Of a stretch of 64,000 nt of DNA, positions 9,562 to 17,678 are shown one piece after another. Source of the stretch: Taibaiella sp. Lineage in GTDB: Bacteria; Bacteroidota; Bacteroidia; Chitinophagales; Chitinophagaceae. Numbering within the stretch: position 1 is the stretch's first letter; every line of letters begins with the position of its first letter. The notes under the pieces were generated by a model, which was given only the letters and a program-made list of their open reading frames with translations, had not been told where the DNA came from and made no database searches. The translations under genes and the position numbers were made by a program. The stretch is from assembly GCA_016786705.1 (NCBI GenBank), contig JAEUVV010000011.1, positions 124,001 to 188,000 of the forward strand. The letters are read 5' to 3'.

Positions 9562-9569
9562 CAAATTTA
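9562..9569 (-). promoter_or_regulatory. TAnnTTTG -7 box before the Crp/Fnr gene
   Basis: Minus-strand TAAATTTG, exact -7 match, 22 bp before the start codon at 9539. Confidence 0.55.
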
Positions 9570-9619
9570 TTAAAATGCACTGGTCCCGAGCGAAAGAAAG
9601 TAAAATAAATCCACTAACC

Positions 9620-10261
9620 TCATGCCAATCCATACTGAATAGCGATCTTCACCAGGCCTATACTGTTTTTGACCCCGAACTTATGCAATAAACTATAGCG
9701 GTGGTTTTCTACTGTTCTGAAACTGATAAACAATTCATCCGCGATCTCCTGCGTCGTATATTCTGCGGCGATCAGCTTCAGGATCTCTTTCTCCCTCTGG
9801 GTCAGCATCGGTGGATTCGCATCAGTAGATTCGGTCTTAAAGTTCATCACATTCTCCATAATGCGCCTTTGGATTTTAGGCTCAATGAATTCAGCACCCG
9901 TGGCCACTTTATCAATAGCCTCGATCAGGGTTGCCGCATCGGTATCTTTGAGCAGGAAGCCGCTGCAACCCCGGCGCATCATCGCGGAAACGATAGTGGG
10001 CGCATCAAAGCTGGTAAGGGCAATAATCTTTATCCCGGGATACAATTGCTTTACTTCGGGTGCTATATCCCGGCCATTCCGGTCCGGTAACATCACGTCC
10101 AGTAACAGGATATCCGGTTGCTGCCGGCTTAGCCCTTCGAACAGGTCTTTGGCATTATGAAAGATATCCACGATCTTAAAATCTTTTCGCTTCTTCAGCA
10201 TAGCGACAATGCCCTGCGTCGCCAAAGGGTGGTCATCTGTAAGTGTAATTTTTACCGCCAT
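9620..10261 (-). CDS. NarL/LuxR-type response regulator
   Basis: 213 aa. Receiver domain at residues 1-120 with acidic pair Asp9/Asp10, phospho-acceptor Asp55 (LLLDVMLPD) and the switch region IIALTSFDAP. Then a LuxR-type HTH (about 150-210, LTQREKEILKLIAAEYTTQE). It begins 12 bp after the stop of the TPR histidine kinase on the same strand, so the two form a two-component pair of the NarX/NarL type. Phosphorylation would promote dimerisation and DNA binding. Target genes are unknown; the T9SS protein upstream of the kinase is a candidate by position only. Confidence 0.92.
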   Translation of the reverse strand: MAVKITLTDDHPLATQGIVAMLKKRKDFKIVDIFHNAKDLFEGLSRQQPDILLLDVMLPDRNGRDIAPEVKQLYPGIKIIALTSFDAPTIVSAMMRRGCSGFLLKDTDAATLIEAIDKVATGAEFIEPKIQRRIMENVMNFKTESTDANPPMLTQREKEILKLIAAEYTTQEIADELFISFRTVENHRYSLLHKFGVKNSIGLVKIAIQYGLA

Positions 10262-10273
10262 ATCAACTGGTTA

Positions 10274-12262
10274 TTAAAGCACAAAGTCTAAAGTTATCGA
10301 AGTTCCATTGCCCGGGCTGCTATTTATGGTAAAGGTACCATTATACAGTTTGGTCCTGTTTTGCAGGCTTTTTAAACCCAGGCCGGTCTGTTGACCGGGA
10401 TTAAAGCCAACACCATTATCCTCTACCGTAATGTTCAGGGCTTCGTTCCCATATATAAGCTGGATGAGGATGCGACTTGCCTGTGCATGTTTGACCACAT
10501 TCTGTACTAATTCCTGTATCGCCCGGTAGAGAAACAATATAAAATTCTGGGGCAGGCTCGCCGCTTCACCAAAACATTCCATAGTAATTTTAATCCCGGT
10601 ATTCTCTTCTATATTCTGCGCGAAGTAAAACACCGCCTTATATAAACCATCTTCCAGCAGCAGGTCCGGCATCAGGTTATGTGCTGTCATGCGCAGCTCC
10701 GCGGTCGCCTGCTCAAATAAATGCATGGTATTGTTATAAACACTATTTTGAGCAAGATCAGGTATATCGTCTTCCAGTTTTTTGATCCTCATTTTTACGG
10801 TGGCAAAAGTAGACATGACGCCATCATGAATGTCACGTGAAATACGCGTACGTTCCCGTTCTTCACCTTCAAACGCGGCGCTCAGCCTTTCAATATCTCT
10901 TTGCTGCGCTACGCTTTTCAATTGCTCATCCTGCAACCTTTGCTTGCTCCTCAGGCTGAACAACAATAAACCAAACACTAAGATCAATAAAAAGGTACCG
11001 ATTACAAAAACGCCCAGCCAGATATTCTTTTCCCGGATCCTTATCTCCTGCTGCGCGATCTCGAGTTGGGAACGGGCCAGCTGCTTGTCCTTCTCCGCAG
11101 CCTGGAACTGCATGAGCAGGTCAAAGGTCTGTTTCTTTTCACTGCGCCTTACCTCGTCTTTCTGTTTCAGGTATTCTTCCTGGATCGCGAAAGCTTTACT
11201 ATACTGCCCTTCCCGGGCATAAGCTTCTTTCAGGTCTTTGGTAATAGAGATCAGGGCGTCATTATAGCCACTTCGCTTCGAGCTTTGATAAGCAGCCTCC
11301 AACGGTCCCGTAGCCTGGCGATAGTCCCCCCGCACCAGGTAGGCATGACCGATGCCGTAATTGGTCAGCAAAATGGAAATAGGGTTCTTCGTTTTTTCCG
11401 CCATCCGTAAAGCCGCGTCCAGCAGGCTGTCTGCTGTGCTATAGTCCTGGACGGATAAGCTCAGGTCGCTTAGATTAATGAGAATTTTATTACTTAAATA
11501 AGGATCGTTCACTTCCCGGGCAATAGCCAGGGAAGTATTCAACTCTGCCGCCGCATCCGCTTCCTGCCCCGAGGCTTTTATAATACCGGAATTGCAGAGT
11601 ACATAAGCAAGGGTGACTTGATGTTCCGGGTTTTCAGGGTCCAGGATAACCCTTGCTTCATCCAGGAATTTTAATGCCTGTTTATTTTCTTCCAGCAGTA
11701 TAAAAAGCCCGGCAAGATTGCTATACATTTTTGCCGCACGCAGGCTGGTCGATAAGCCTTTTTCTTTCAATGTATTCAGGCCTTCAAAATAATTATAGAT
11801 GCTCTTTGTATATTTCCCATGCTGCTGGTAGATCACTGCAGATGCATTATACAAAACGGCTACAAGGTCCGGGTCATTGACTTCTTTTACTTTTACAAAG
11901 GCCTCGTCCAGCAAAGCCAGGGTCTTGTCATAGTCGCCTTTGCGGATATAGCAACTGGCCAGCTGACTTAAAGCCCTTACTTCTGTAGCTTTATTGTCAT
12001 ATTTCTTATTAATAGTCAATACCTGTTGCAGCAATACTATAGCGCTGTCTGTGTTAGCTGCGAGTATAGCTACTGCTTTATGGCTTAGTGCATTGATCAG
12101 GGCTGTATCGTGTTGATAGACGACTCCTTCTCCCAGGTCTTTAGTTGCAGCAGTCCCTTTTCCCACATCTCCTTGCCCGTACCAATACGAGCCTATAGCG
12201 ACCATCAACAGGACAGTAGCCACAGCAATGATTATGCGGTATGTTCTTTTACTCCAGCTCAT
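10274..12262 (-). CDS. TPR-containing sensor histidine kinase (HisKA_3 type)
   Basis: 662 aa from ATG 12262. An N-terminal membrane anchor (RIIIAVATVLLMVAIGSYWY) is followed by a periplasmic array of about seven TPR-like repeats (~60-390), a coiled coil, a second membrane helix (WLGVFVIGTFLLILVFGL), a HisKA_3 dimerisation domain with phospho-His479 (RISRDIHDG) and a HATPase_c domain (ENTGIKIT..., DNGVGF, GLGLKSLQNR). The frame stays open up to 12553, with in-frame ATGs at 12307 and 12451. However, a terminator (12483-12517) and a -7 box (12407-12414) lie inside that extension, so I chose 12262. Pairs with the regulator 12 bp downstream. Confidence 0.88.
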   Translation of the reverse strand: MSWSKRTYRIIIAVATVLLMVAIGSYWYGQGDVGKGTAATKDLGEGVVYQHDTALINALSHKAVAILAANTDSAIVLLQQVLTINKKYDNKATEVRALSQLASCYIRKGDYDKTLALLDEAFVKVKEVNDPDLVAVLYNASAVIYQQHGKYTKSIYNYFEGLNTLKEKGLSTSLRAAKMYSNLAGLFILLEENKQALKFLDEARVILDPENPEHQVTLAYVLCNSGIIKASGQEADAAAELNTSLAIAREVNDPYLSNKILINLSDLSLSVQDYSTADSLLDAALRMAEKTKNPISILLTNYGIGHAYLVRGDYRQATGPLEAAYQSSKRSGYNDALISITKDLKEAYAREGQYSKAFAIQEEYLKQKDEVRRSEKKQTFDLLMQFQAAEKDKQLARSQLEIAQQEIRIREKNIWLGVFVIGTFLLILVFGLLLFSLRSKQRLQDEQLKSVAQQRDIERLSAAFEGEERERTRISRDIHDGVMSTFATVKMRIKKLEDDIPDLAQNSVYNNTMHLFEQATAELRMTAHNLMPDLLLEDGLYKAVFYFAQNIEENTGIKITMECFGEAASLPQNFILFLYRAIQELVQNVVKHAQASRILIQLIYGNEALNITVEDNGVGFNPGQQTGLGLKSLQNRTKLYNGTFTINSSPGNGTSITLDFVL

Positions 12263-12406
12263 CAGGGGCTTTAAAAAATAAGTATCCGACTTTGATACCG
12301 GGTACATAAGTGATGCCTGGGCATTTCGCCATATGGTATCCGATTGCTTATTGGGCAGGTAATAAGCAAAATAAAAGAGTAAAATGCCTATATAACCATC
12401 AATCAG

Positions 12407-12414
12407 CAAAAATA
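12407..12414 (-). promoter_or_regulatory. TAnnTTTG -7 box for the two-component operon
   Basis: Minus-strand TATTTTTG, exact match, 145 bp before ATG 12262. It lies after the terminator of the upstream gene, as expected for an independent operon. Confidence 0.5.
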
Positions 12415-12482
12415 GAGTCAATAATTCTAAGTTTTGTCTGCTAAAAATCATATTTACAGAGATTACAGAAAATAAAACCGGG

Positions 12483-12517
12483 AAAAACGAAAGCGCAGGG
12501 TATGATCCATGCGCTTT
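12483..12517 (-). terminator. Terminator of the Big_2/T9SS gene
   Basis: On the minus strand AAAGCGCA and TGCGCTTT (plus 12510-12517 and 12490-12497) form a perfect 8-bp stem, followed by CGTTTTTCC. It begins 23 bp after the stop at 12540. Confidence 0.75.
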
Positions 12518-12539
12518 GTAAAAATATAAACCTGAAAAC

Positions 12540-14738
12540 CTATTGTTTAACAAACCTGATCACACCAGATGCGCCTTGGTCTGTAAGGATCAAAATCGAA
12601 TAGAGACCATTTGCAAAAGCACTTACATTCACCTGTGCATTACCAGTGGCTTTTTCTTTCAGCAGCAATTGTCCAGAAACATTATAGACCTGGTAGCTAT
12701 AGCTTCCGGTTAATGTGCTTGCAACAGTAAGACGATCTGCAACCGGGGAAGGATATACGCTGAAATGCTGATTGATAAAATGATTATTGATACCTGTACC
12801 CTGGTTGGAAATTGTAATCAGCACAGAATCCATCAGGCTATTGTTAGCTACCGATACTGCTTTGGCATAAACAGTTCCGTTGGTCTGAGCCGTTACCAGG
12901 CCATTTGCATCAATAGTTGCGGTACCGGAAACCGGGACAATACTCCAGTTTACATCCTGGTTCGTAGCATTGTTAGGGTAAACTAAAGCTTCCATTTGTA
13001 AGGTACCGCCATTGGTACTGATTGCCGCTGCAACATTGTTTGCCGTTTGCACCACGATACTGTCTACGCTAATGGTCTGCCCGGAAATAGTCAATTGTAA
13101 TGAATCCATTAATAAAGGATTGGCTACAGAAACCGCTTTAGCGTATACTGTTCCATTCGAGATAGCTGTCACCAGGCCACTGCCGGAGATAGAAGCCGCA
13201 CCGGTCCCAGCCACAATGCTCCAGGTAACCGACTGATTTGTCGTATTAGCCGGGTAAAATTGAGTCGCCATTTGCAAAGTACCAGCATTTGTGGTAATGG
13301 TTGCCGGCACATTGTTCTGCGTGATCACATCCAGGCTGTCTGCCAGCACTACCTGGTTACTGATCGTGATCAGCAATGAATCTTTTATGGCAGTATTTGC
13401 CGCTGCAATAGCTTTTGCATACACCGTCCCATTGGCAGTAGCCGTTACCACTCCACTTGAAGAGATAGAAGCCCCGCCGGTAACGGGTACAATACTCCAG
13501 GTCACAGCCTGGTTACCAAAAGTTGCCGGGTAAAATACCGCCTCCATAGGTAAAGTTCCGCCATTAGCAGTGATCGCAGCGGCAACATTACCAACGGTTT
13601 TCACATCAATACTATCCAGAGTGATGACACTGGGCGTATACTTACGGATCTTCACCAGGCCACCATTGGTACCGGTACCGTCACAAAAAGCCACAACCGG
13701 TGCGCCATTGTCCAGTACCAGGGAATTATAGTTACCCAGGTTGGCAGAGGCCGTCCCTAAAGAATTCCAGCTCGTACCGTTCAGGGTATACACTTTCGTT
13801 TTATCAGTAGGGTTGTTCTCCCGGAAAGCGACTGTAGGCACTCCCGCAGCGGTTACTGCAATAGAAATATGCTCTACGCCATAGTCCGAGAAATGGAGGT
13901 TACCCAATGCCGACCAGTTACCGGCATCATATTTATAGACCGCGGCTTTACTTCCATCAGGAGTAGCTAAGGCCCGGTAAGCCATATACAATTTATTATT
14001 GCCATCTATAGCCAGGGAAACCGTAAACTGATTAGAACTGCCCCCGGAAGTGAAACCCGCATTACCCACCAATTGCCAGGCATCAGTTGTGGTCGCATTG
14101 ATATGGTTTTTATAAACCGAGTAAGCAGTACCTACCTGGACGGCAACATAGACAGTATCATTAGTGCCTACGGCCATAGCATGATTAGCCCCGGCGCCAG
14201 AAACGACCGGTGATGCTCCCACTTCAACCCATGCAGTACCATTGTATCTTTTAGCCTTAATCCCAGAGGAATTATAAACCGCGATAGGTAAATTAGTTGA
14301 CGGAATTATTTTTAAATTCTGGTAGTTCACCACCCCTCCGGAAATATTGATACCGGCATCAGTCCAGGCATTTGTTGCCGGAGTATATTTTTTCACGGAA
14401 AGCCCGCTGGAATTACTGCCGTCCTGGAAGGAATAATATACCTCGCCGGAATTATTAACACAAAGTGCGTTAAAGGTTGCCGTACCAGGCGTAACACCTA
14501 AGCTACCGCCTAAAGGGCTCCAGCCCGTACCATTATATTTCTGTACCGAACCGCTGGCCTGTCCGCCACCGTAATAGGACACGTAATAGTTGCCGGAATT
14601 ATCTTTAACAAGATTAGTATAAGTAGCAGTAGTACTGGTTAGCGGGTTAGCACCTACATCGGCCCACTGGGCCTGGGCTGTCGCTGCCAGGCTTAAACAA
14701 AGTCCGATACTGATCGGTAAACGTAGTTTCATCTTCAT
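12540..14738 (-). CDS. Secreted T9SS type A protein with propeller-like N-terminus and three Big_2-like repeats
   Basis: 732 aa. Signal peptide ends TAQAQ. Residues ~25-370 are short repeats of the form VxYNGTGWxxLG / DNSGNYYVSYY, resembling a beta-propeller. Three tandem ~92-residue modules follow (~373-650), each with the core WSIVxxxGxAxIxxxGxVTAxxNGTVYAKA, typical of bacterial Ig-like group 2 domains. A ~75-residue type A sorting tail ends the protein (FSVYPSPVADRLTV ... LYSILIL), directing T9SS export and cell-surface anchoring. Likely an adhesin or surface sensor; ligand unknown. An exact -7 box lies 28 bp upstream. The repeats make this gene prone to copy-number variation. Confidence 0.87.
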   Translation of the reverse strand: MKMKLRLPISIGLCLSLAATAQAQWADVGANPLTSTTATYTNLVKDNSGNYYVSYYGGGQASGSVQKYNGTGWSPLGGSLGVTPGTATFNALCVNNSGEVYYSFQDGSNSSGLSVKKYTPATNAWTDAGINISGGVVNYQNLKIIPSTNLPIAVYNSSGIKAKRYNGTAWVEVGASPVVSGAGANHAMAVGTNDTVYVAVQVGTAYSVYKNHINATTTDAWQLVGNAGFTSGGSSNQFTVSLAIDGNNKLYMAYRALATPDGSKAAVYKYDAGNWSALGNLHFSDYGVEHISIAVTAAGVPTVAFRENNPTDKTKVYTLNGTSWNSLGTASANLGNYNSLVLDNGAPVVAFCDGTGTNGGLVKIRKYTPSVITLDSIDVKTVGNVAAAITANGGTLPMEAVFYPATFGNQAVTWSIVPVTGGASISSSGVVTATANGTVYAKAIAAANTAIKDSLLITISNQVVLADSLDVITQNNVPATITTNAGTLQMATQFYPANTTNQSVTWSIVAGTGAASISGSGLVTAISNGTVYAKAVSVANPLLMDSLQLTISGQTISVDSIVVQTANNVAAAISTNGGTLQMEALVYPNNATNQDVNWSIVPVSGTATIDANGLVTAQTNGTVYAKAVSVANNSLMDSVLITISNQGTGINNHFINQHFSVYPSPVADRLTVASTLTGSYSYQVYNVSGQLLLKEKATGNAQVNVSAFANGLYSILILTDQGASGVIRFVKQ
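12800..13625 (-). repeat. Three tandem ~275-bp repeats coding for Big_2-like domains
   Basis: Three consecutive in-frame units, each coding for about 92 residues and sharing GTVYAKA(V/I)(S/A)xAN, WSIV and (N/T)(N/G)V(A/P)A(A/T)I blocks. They are clearly related at protein level but diverged at DNA level, so this is an old duplication. Confidence 0.75.
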
Positions 14739-14766
14739 TCGGGTTTAAAAAATTATTAAATCCCAA

Positions 14767-14774
14767 CAAAGATA
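14767..14774 (-). promoter_or_regulatory. TAnnTTTG -7 box before the Big_2/T9SS gene
   Basis: Minus-strand TATCTTTG, exact match, 28 bp before the start at 14738. Confidence 0.6.
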
Positions 14775-14825
14775 TTTTCTTAATAAGTGCTTTAAAATGC
14801 GAGAAATCTCCCATAATACAATAAA

Positions 14826-14841
14826 TGAGTGAATTCACTCA
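14826..14841. repeat. GAATTC-centred palindrome, copy 2
   Basis: TGAGTGAATTCACTCA, a perfect 16-bp palindrome, preceded by ACAATA and overlapping ATAAATGAG as in copy 1 at 6908-6928. It lies between divergent genes, 88 bp upstream of the T9SS gene (minus) and 122 bp upstream of phaB (plus). Confidence 0.45.
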
Positions 14842-14963
14842 GCAGGCTAAAAAGCATTCCCCGAAAGATAAACCATCTCAAAAACCGGCAGCAATAATTA
14901 AAGTTTTCTTCATATTGCTATTTTATTCCTATCTTTTATCTTTAATAACAAAATTAAAATACT

Positions 14964-15710
14964 ATGAATACCGAGAAAAAACATATCGCGCTCGTCACCG
15001 GGGCCACAGGCGGGCTGGGCACTCATATCGCGAAACGCCTGAGCGAAGACGGTTATATCGTTTGTGCCAATTACCGTTCTGAAAATAAAGCCCGGGAATG
15101 GCAGGAGCAAATGGAACGTGATGGCTACAACTTTCATCTTTATAAAGCTGATGTCTGTGATTTTGACGAGGTAGGCGCCATGGTCGCCGCTATCGAGCAG
15201 GACCACGGTACGGTAGATATACTGGTGAATAATGCAGGGATCACCCGGGACGGTATCTTCAAGAAAATGTCTAAAGAAAACTGGGCAGATGTGATTGCCA
15301 CCAACCTGACGAGTGTATTTAACTGTAGCCGTCATGTCATTAATCAAATGATTGATCAGACCTACGGCCGGATCATCAATATTTCTTCGGTCAACGGGCA
15401 GCGGGCACAATTCGGACAGGTGAACTATGCAGCGGCCAAAGCGGGTATGCATGGGATTACCAAAACCCTGGCTATAGAAGTGGCCAATAAAGGCATTACG
15501 GTAAACACCATATCCCCGGGCTATGTGGCTACCGACATGGTTATGGCCGTACCCGAAGAGGTGCGTAACAAGATCATTTCCGGCATTCCTGTTGGCAGGC
15601 TCGGCGGCACCGGGGAGATCGCGCACCTGGTATCCTTCCTGGCGGCACCCGAAACAGCTTTCATTACCGGGGCCAACTATGCCATTAACGGCGGGCAACA
15701 TGTGTACTAA
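14964..15710 (+). CDS. phaB: Acetoacetyl-CoA reductase / 3-oxoacyl reductase (SDR), PhaB-like
   Basis: 248-aa short-chain dehydrogenase. Rossmann motif GATGGLG at residues 13-19, NNAG at 89-92, and catalytic Ser142, Tyr155 and Lys159 (NYAAAKAG). NADPH-dependent reduction of a 3-oxoacyl thioester is expected. Closest resemblance is to PhaB: VNGQ..QFGQ.NY, VNTISPGYVATDMV, IPVGRLG and the C-terminal NGGQHVY, close to the NGGLHM tail of the Ralstonia enzyme. No phaA or phaC is nearby, so polyhydroxybutyrate synthesis is not shown; a FabG-like role is the alternative. It is monocistronic and ends in a strong terminator. Confidence 0.8.
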   Translation: MNTEKKHIALVTGATGGLGTHIAKRLSEDGYIVCANYRSENKAREWQEQMERDGYNFHLYKADVCDFDEVGAMVAAIEQDHGTVDILVNNAGITRDGIFKKMSKENWADVIATNLTSVFNCSRHVINQMIDQTYGRIINISSVNGQRAQFGQVNYAAAKAGMHGITKTLAIEVANKGITVNTISPGYVATDMVMAVPEEVRNKIISGIPVGRLGGTGEIAHLVSFLAAPETAFITGANYAINGGQHVY

Positions 15711-15730
15711 ATCAATTTAAGCCATTAAAA

Positions 15731-15762
15731 TAAACCCTGCAATATATGCAGGGTTTATTTTC
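15731..15762 (+). terminator. Terminator of phaB
   Basis: TAAACCCTGCA (15731-15741) and TGCAGGGTTTA (15747-15757) form a perfect 11-bp stem with loop ATATA, then TTTTC. Confidence 0.85.
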
Positions 15763-15828
15763 ATTAACAATTCATTAACCAACATTTAGCTGTAATTGGA
15801 ATTTTAGCTTTAAATAACAAAATAAAGC

Positions 15829-16578
15829 ATGAAAACAATTACAAAATTATTAGTAGCAGGAGGGTTTCTCCTGGCGGCATTGACGGGACAAGCACAGGAA
15901 CGTAGTGTAGACCTGAGTCTTGAATCTGTTAACCTGCCCGCAGATGGCACGGTAATCGCCAATGGGGAAAGCATCAACTTTGAGCTTATTGTTAAACATA
16001 ATGGGCCCGACACCCTTATGCAGGGAGATACCATAGCTATTTCAGGAGGTCCTATCCCTTCCGGGCAGGCCGCTGCTGCTATTTTAAGTCAAGGCATTCC
16101 TGAAGGAGCAAGTTTTACTTTATCCAGCCAAAATCCGATTTTCACCAACAATCGCACGGAACCGACTGACGAAACTGTTCAATGGTGTTTTACTGTAAAT
16201 ACAGGCAGGGCATTTAGCACAGGCTCTCCGGTTGTAGATAATAATGCCGGCAACAATGAAAAGTGTATTTCCGTAACCCTTAAAGGCCGGCCAACGTCCA
16301 TATTTGACCTAAATAAAAATGTGACTAAAGTAGATGCATTTCCTAATCCTACAACTGGCGATGTAAGTTTAACCTTAGCCACCGAAAGAGCAGGAAGTAT
16401 AGAAGCCGTAGTAACTGATCTAACGGGAAGGAAGCTACTCAGCCAGTCTTTCCAGAACCGACCGGCAGGGGAAAATACCTTTACCCTTAATCTAACAGGC
16501 TTTGCACAGGGTACATACCTGGTAACCCTGCAGACTCCGGATGGCAAAAAAGCGGTGAGTAAAGTACAATTAAAATAA
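15829..16578 (+). CDS. Small secreted protein with T9SS type A tail
   Basis: 249 aa. Signal peptide MKTITKLLVAGGFLLAALTG then QAQ. Residues ~25-155 form a beta-rich domain resembling DUF11/CARDB-type adhesion modules (GTVIANGESINFELIVKHNG), with one Cys in VQWCF and one in EKCIS that could pair. Residues ~170-249 are a clear Por sorting tail (VDAFPNPTTGDVSLTL ... YLVTLQTPDGKKAVSKVQLK). Exported through type IX secretion. Function unknown. The upstream box TAGCTTTA (15805-15812) matches the -7 consensus at 7 of 8 positions. A bidirectional terminator follows. Confidence 0.82.
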   Translation: MKTITKLLVAGGFLLAALTGQAQERSVDLSLESVNLPADGTVIANGESINFELIVKHNGPDTLMQGDTIAISGGPIPSGQAAAAILSQGIPEGASFTLSSQNPIFTNNRTEPTDETVQWCFTVNTGRAFSTGSPVVDNNAGNNEKCISVTLKGRPTSIFDLNKNVTKVDAFPNPTTGDVSLTLATERAGSIEAVVTDLTGRKLLSQSFQNRPAGENTFTLNLTGFAQGTYLVTLQTPDGKKAVSKVQLK

Positions 16579-16594
16579 AGAAACCTGATATCTT

Positions 16595-16636
16595 AAAAAA
16601 ACAGGCTATACCGATATGGTGTAGCCTGTTTTTTGC
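16595..16636. terminator. Bidirectional terminator between convergent genes
   Basis: ACAGGCTATACC (16601-16612) pairs with GGTGTAGCCTGT (16618-16629) with one G-T pair; A-run before, T-run after. Serves the gene ending at 16578 (plus) and the one ending at 16662 (minus). Confidence 0.85.
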
Positions 16637-16661
16637 CCGCTTTTTTACCTGGTTCAATCTA

Positions 16662-17120
16662 TTACTTAATCGTTACTTCAAACGGTACGTCTTCCGGGGG
16701 GAAGCACATGGATTCATTACAGGATTGATATGTAATGGTACCTTTGATCACATTCCCCTTTGCCCCTGTAAAGTTGCGGGAGAACTGTACCTGCTTATCG
16801 AAATAGTTAACCGCACCGTCAATATAATCGTAGGTTTCTGTTTTTGGCTTTTTACTGAGCCTCCAGTCTACATCCACCCAATGAATATCAAATTGTTCCA
16901 GGCTGATCTCTGTATTGATTAAGGAGCCATCCCCGCCCGCTTCCAGGGCCCAGATGTGAAAACCATCCTTCATTTTCGCATTAATAACCAGCTTATAGGT
17001 ATCGCCGCTTACGGGCTGTACCTGTACATGCCAGGTAACGGGGCCTTCTTCTTTGTCTGCTGCCCGGGTCGTAAAAATAGCCAGGAATAAGGACAGCGAA
17101 AGTAATAATAGCTTTTTCAT
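16662..17120 (-). CDS. Exported free-standing DsbD N-terminal-like (PF11412-type) domain protein
   Basis: 152 aa. Signal peptide MKKLLLLSLSLFLAIFTTRA. The body looks like the N-terminal domain of the thiol-disulfide transporter DsbD: VTWHVQVQPVSGDTYKLV, GFHIWALEAGGDG, and near the C-terminus GTITYQSCNESMCFPP, with the two Cys at the redox site of that family. The membrane and thioredoxin parts of DsbD are absent and not encoded nearby. A periplasmic thiol relay or chaperone role is likely, partner unknown. Its ATG overlaps the stop codon of the gene before it (TAATG at 17118-17122), so the two are probably translationally coupled. Confidence 0.75.
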   Translation of the reverse strand: MKKLLLLSLSLFLAIFTTRAADKEEGPVTWHVQVQPVSGDTYKLVINAKMKDGFHIWALEAGGDGSLINTEISLEQFDIHWVDVDWRLSKKPKTETYDYIDGAVNYFDKQVQFSRNFTGAKGNVIKGTITYQSCNESMCFPPEDVPFEVTIK

Positions 17121-17599
17121 TATTGGGTCAAAACAATTTTAATGGGTTGCGATTCTTTTGAGAACCTGTCTTTAAAGTTTTCATTGCGAAACATCACATG
17201 CTCTATATAGGCCGTATCGCCGGGTTTGGCCCGGAAACGCAACTCTTTAAGCATAGCGGTATCCACCTTATCGGTACACCTGCGGGTGATATAATCCGTA
17301 ACGATCATCGGCTTCCCGGCTTCATCTTCGTACAAACCTCTTTCGCCGAAAGTGATCGAAAAGGAATTAACCGGATAAATTTTACTATCCCTGTTATCTT
17401 TTACATATATGGGACCGGCGATCAGTTCCAGGAATTTTTTCACGCTTACCTCTCCCTGGGTGGTTTGCTGATCACTCAGGTAAGTAATCCCGTCCCACTG
17501 TGGCATAGGTTTCGCTTTAGTCTGCGCCCCTATGATCCAGGCTGCGCTTATGAATACAACCGTCAATAACGATTTAAATAAAATGCTGTATTTGTTCAT
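17120..17599 (-). CDS. Exported protein of unknown function
   Basis: 159 aa. N-terminal hydrophobic signal (LLTVVFISAAWIIGAQ). The rest is soluble and mostly beta, with KKFLELIAGPIYVKDNRD, YPVNSFSITFGERGLYEDEAG and a C-terminal REN-type segment ending PIKIVLTQ. The pattern faintly recalls the C-terminal domain of GldM-like proteins, but I do not claim that. A single Cys (TRRCTDKV). First gene of a two-gene operon with the DsbD-N-like protein, which suggests a shared periplasmic function. An exact -7 box is 20 bp upstream. Confidence 0.7.
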   Translation of the reverse strand: MNKYSILFKSLLTVVFISAAWIIGAQTKAKPMPQWDGITYLSDQQTTQGEVSVKKFLELIAGPIYVKDNRDSKIYPVNSFSITFGERGLYEDEAGKPMIVTDYITRRCTDKVDTAMLKELRFRAKPGDTAYIEHVMFRNENFKDRFSKESQPIKIVLTQ

Positions 17600-17618
17600 A
17601 CACTGATGCTGATTTTAT

Positions 17619-17626
17619 CAAATGTA
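17619..17626 (-). promoter_or_regulatory. TAnnTTTG -7 box before the two-gene exported operon
   Basis: Minus-strand TACATTTG, exact match, 19 bp before the start at 17599. Confidence 0.55.
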
Positions 17627-17678
17627 AACAATTGCCCCTTGAATTAAGCTTTGCGATATCCTAATTAACATTTACTTT

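Noticed and set aside
10826..10845. Possible parS-like site TCACGTGA in the histidine kinase gene
   Set aside because: Only 12 of 16 positions match the common parS sequence, it lies inside a coding region, and it is 51 kb from parAB.
12800..13625. CRISPR-like or minisatellite repeat
   Set aside because: The periodicity is ~275 bp and in frame, and codes for three Ig-like domains.
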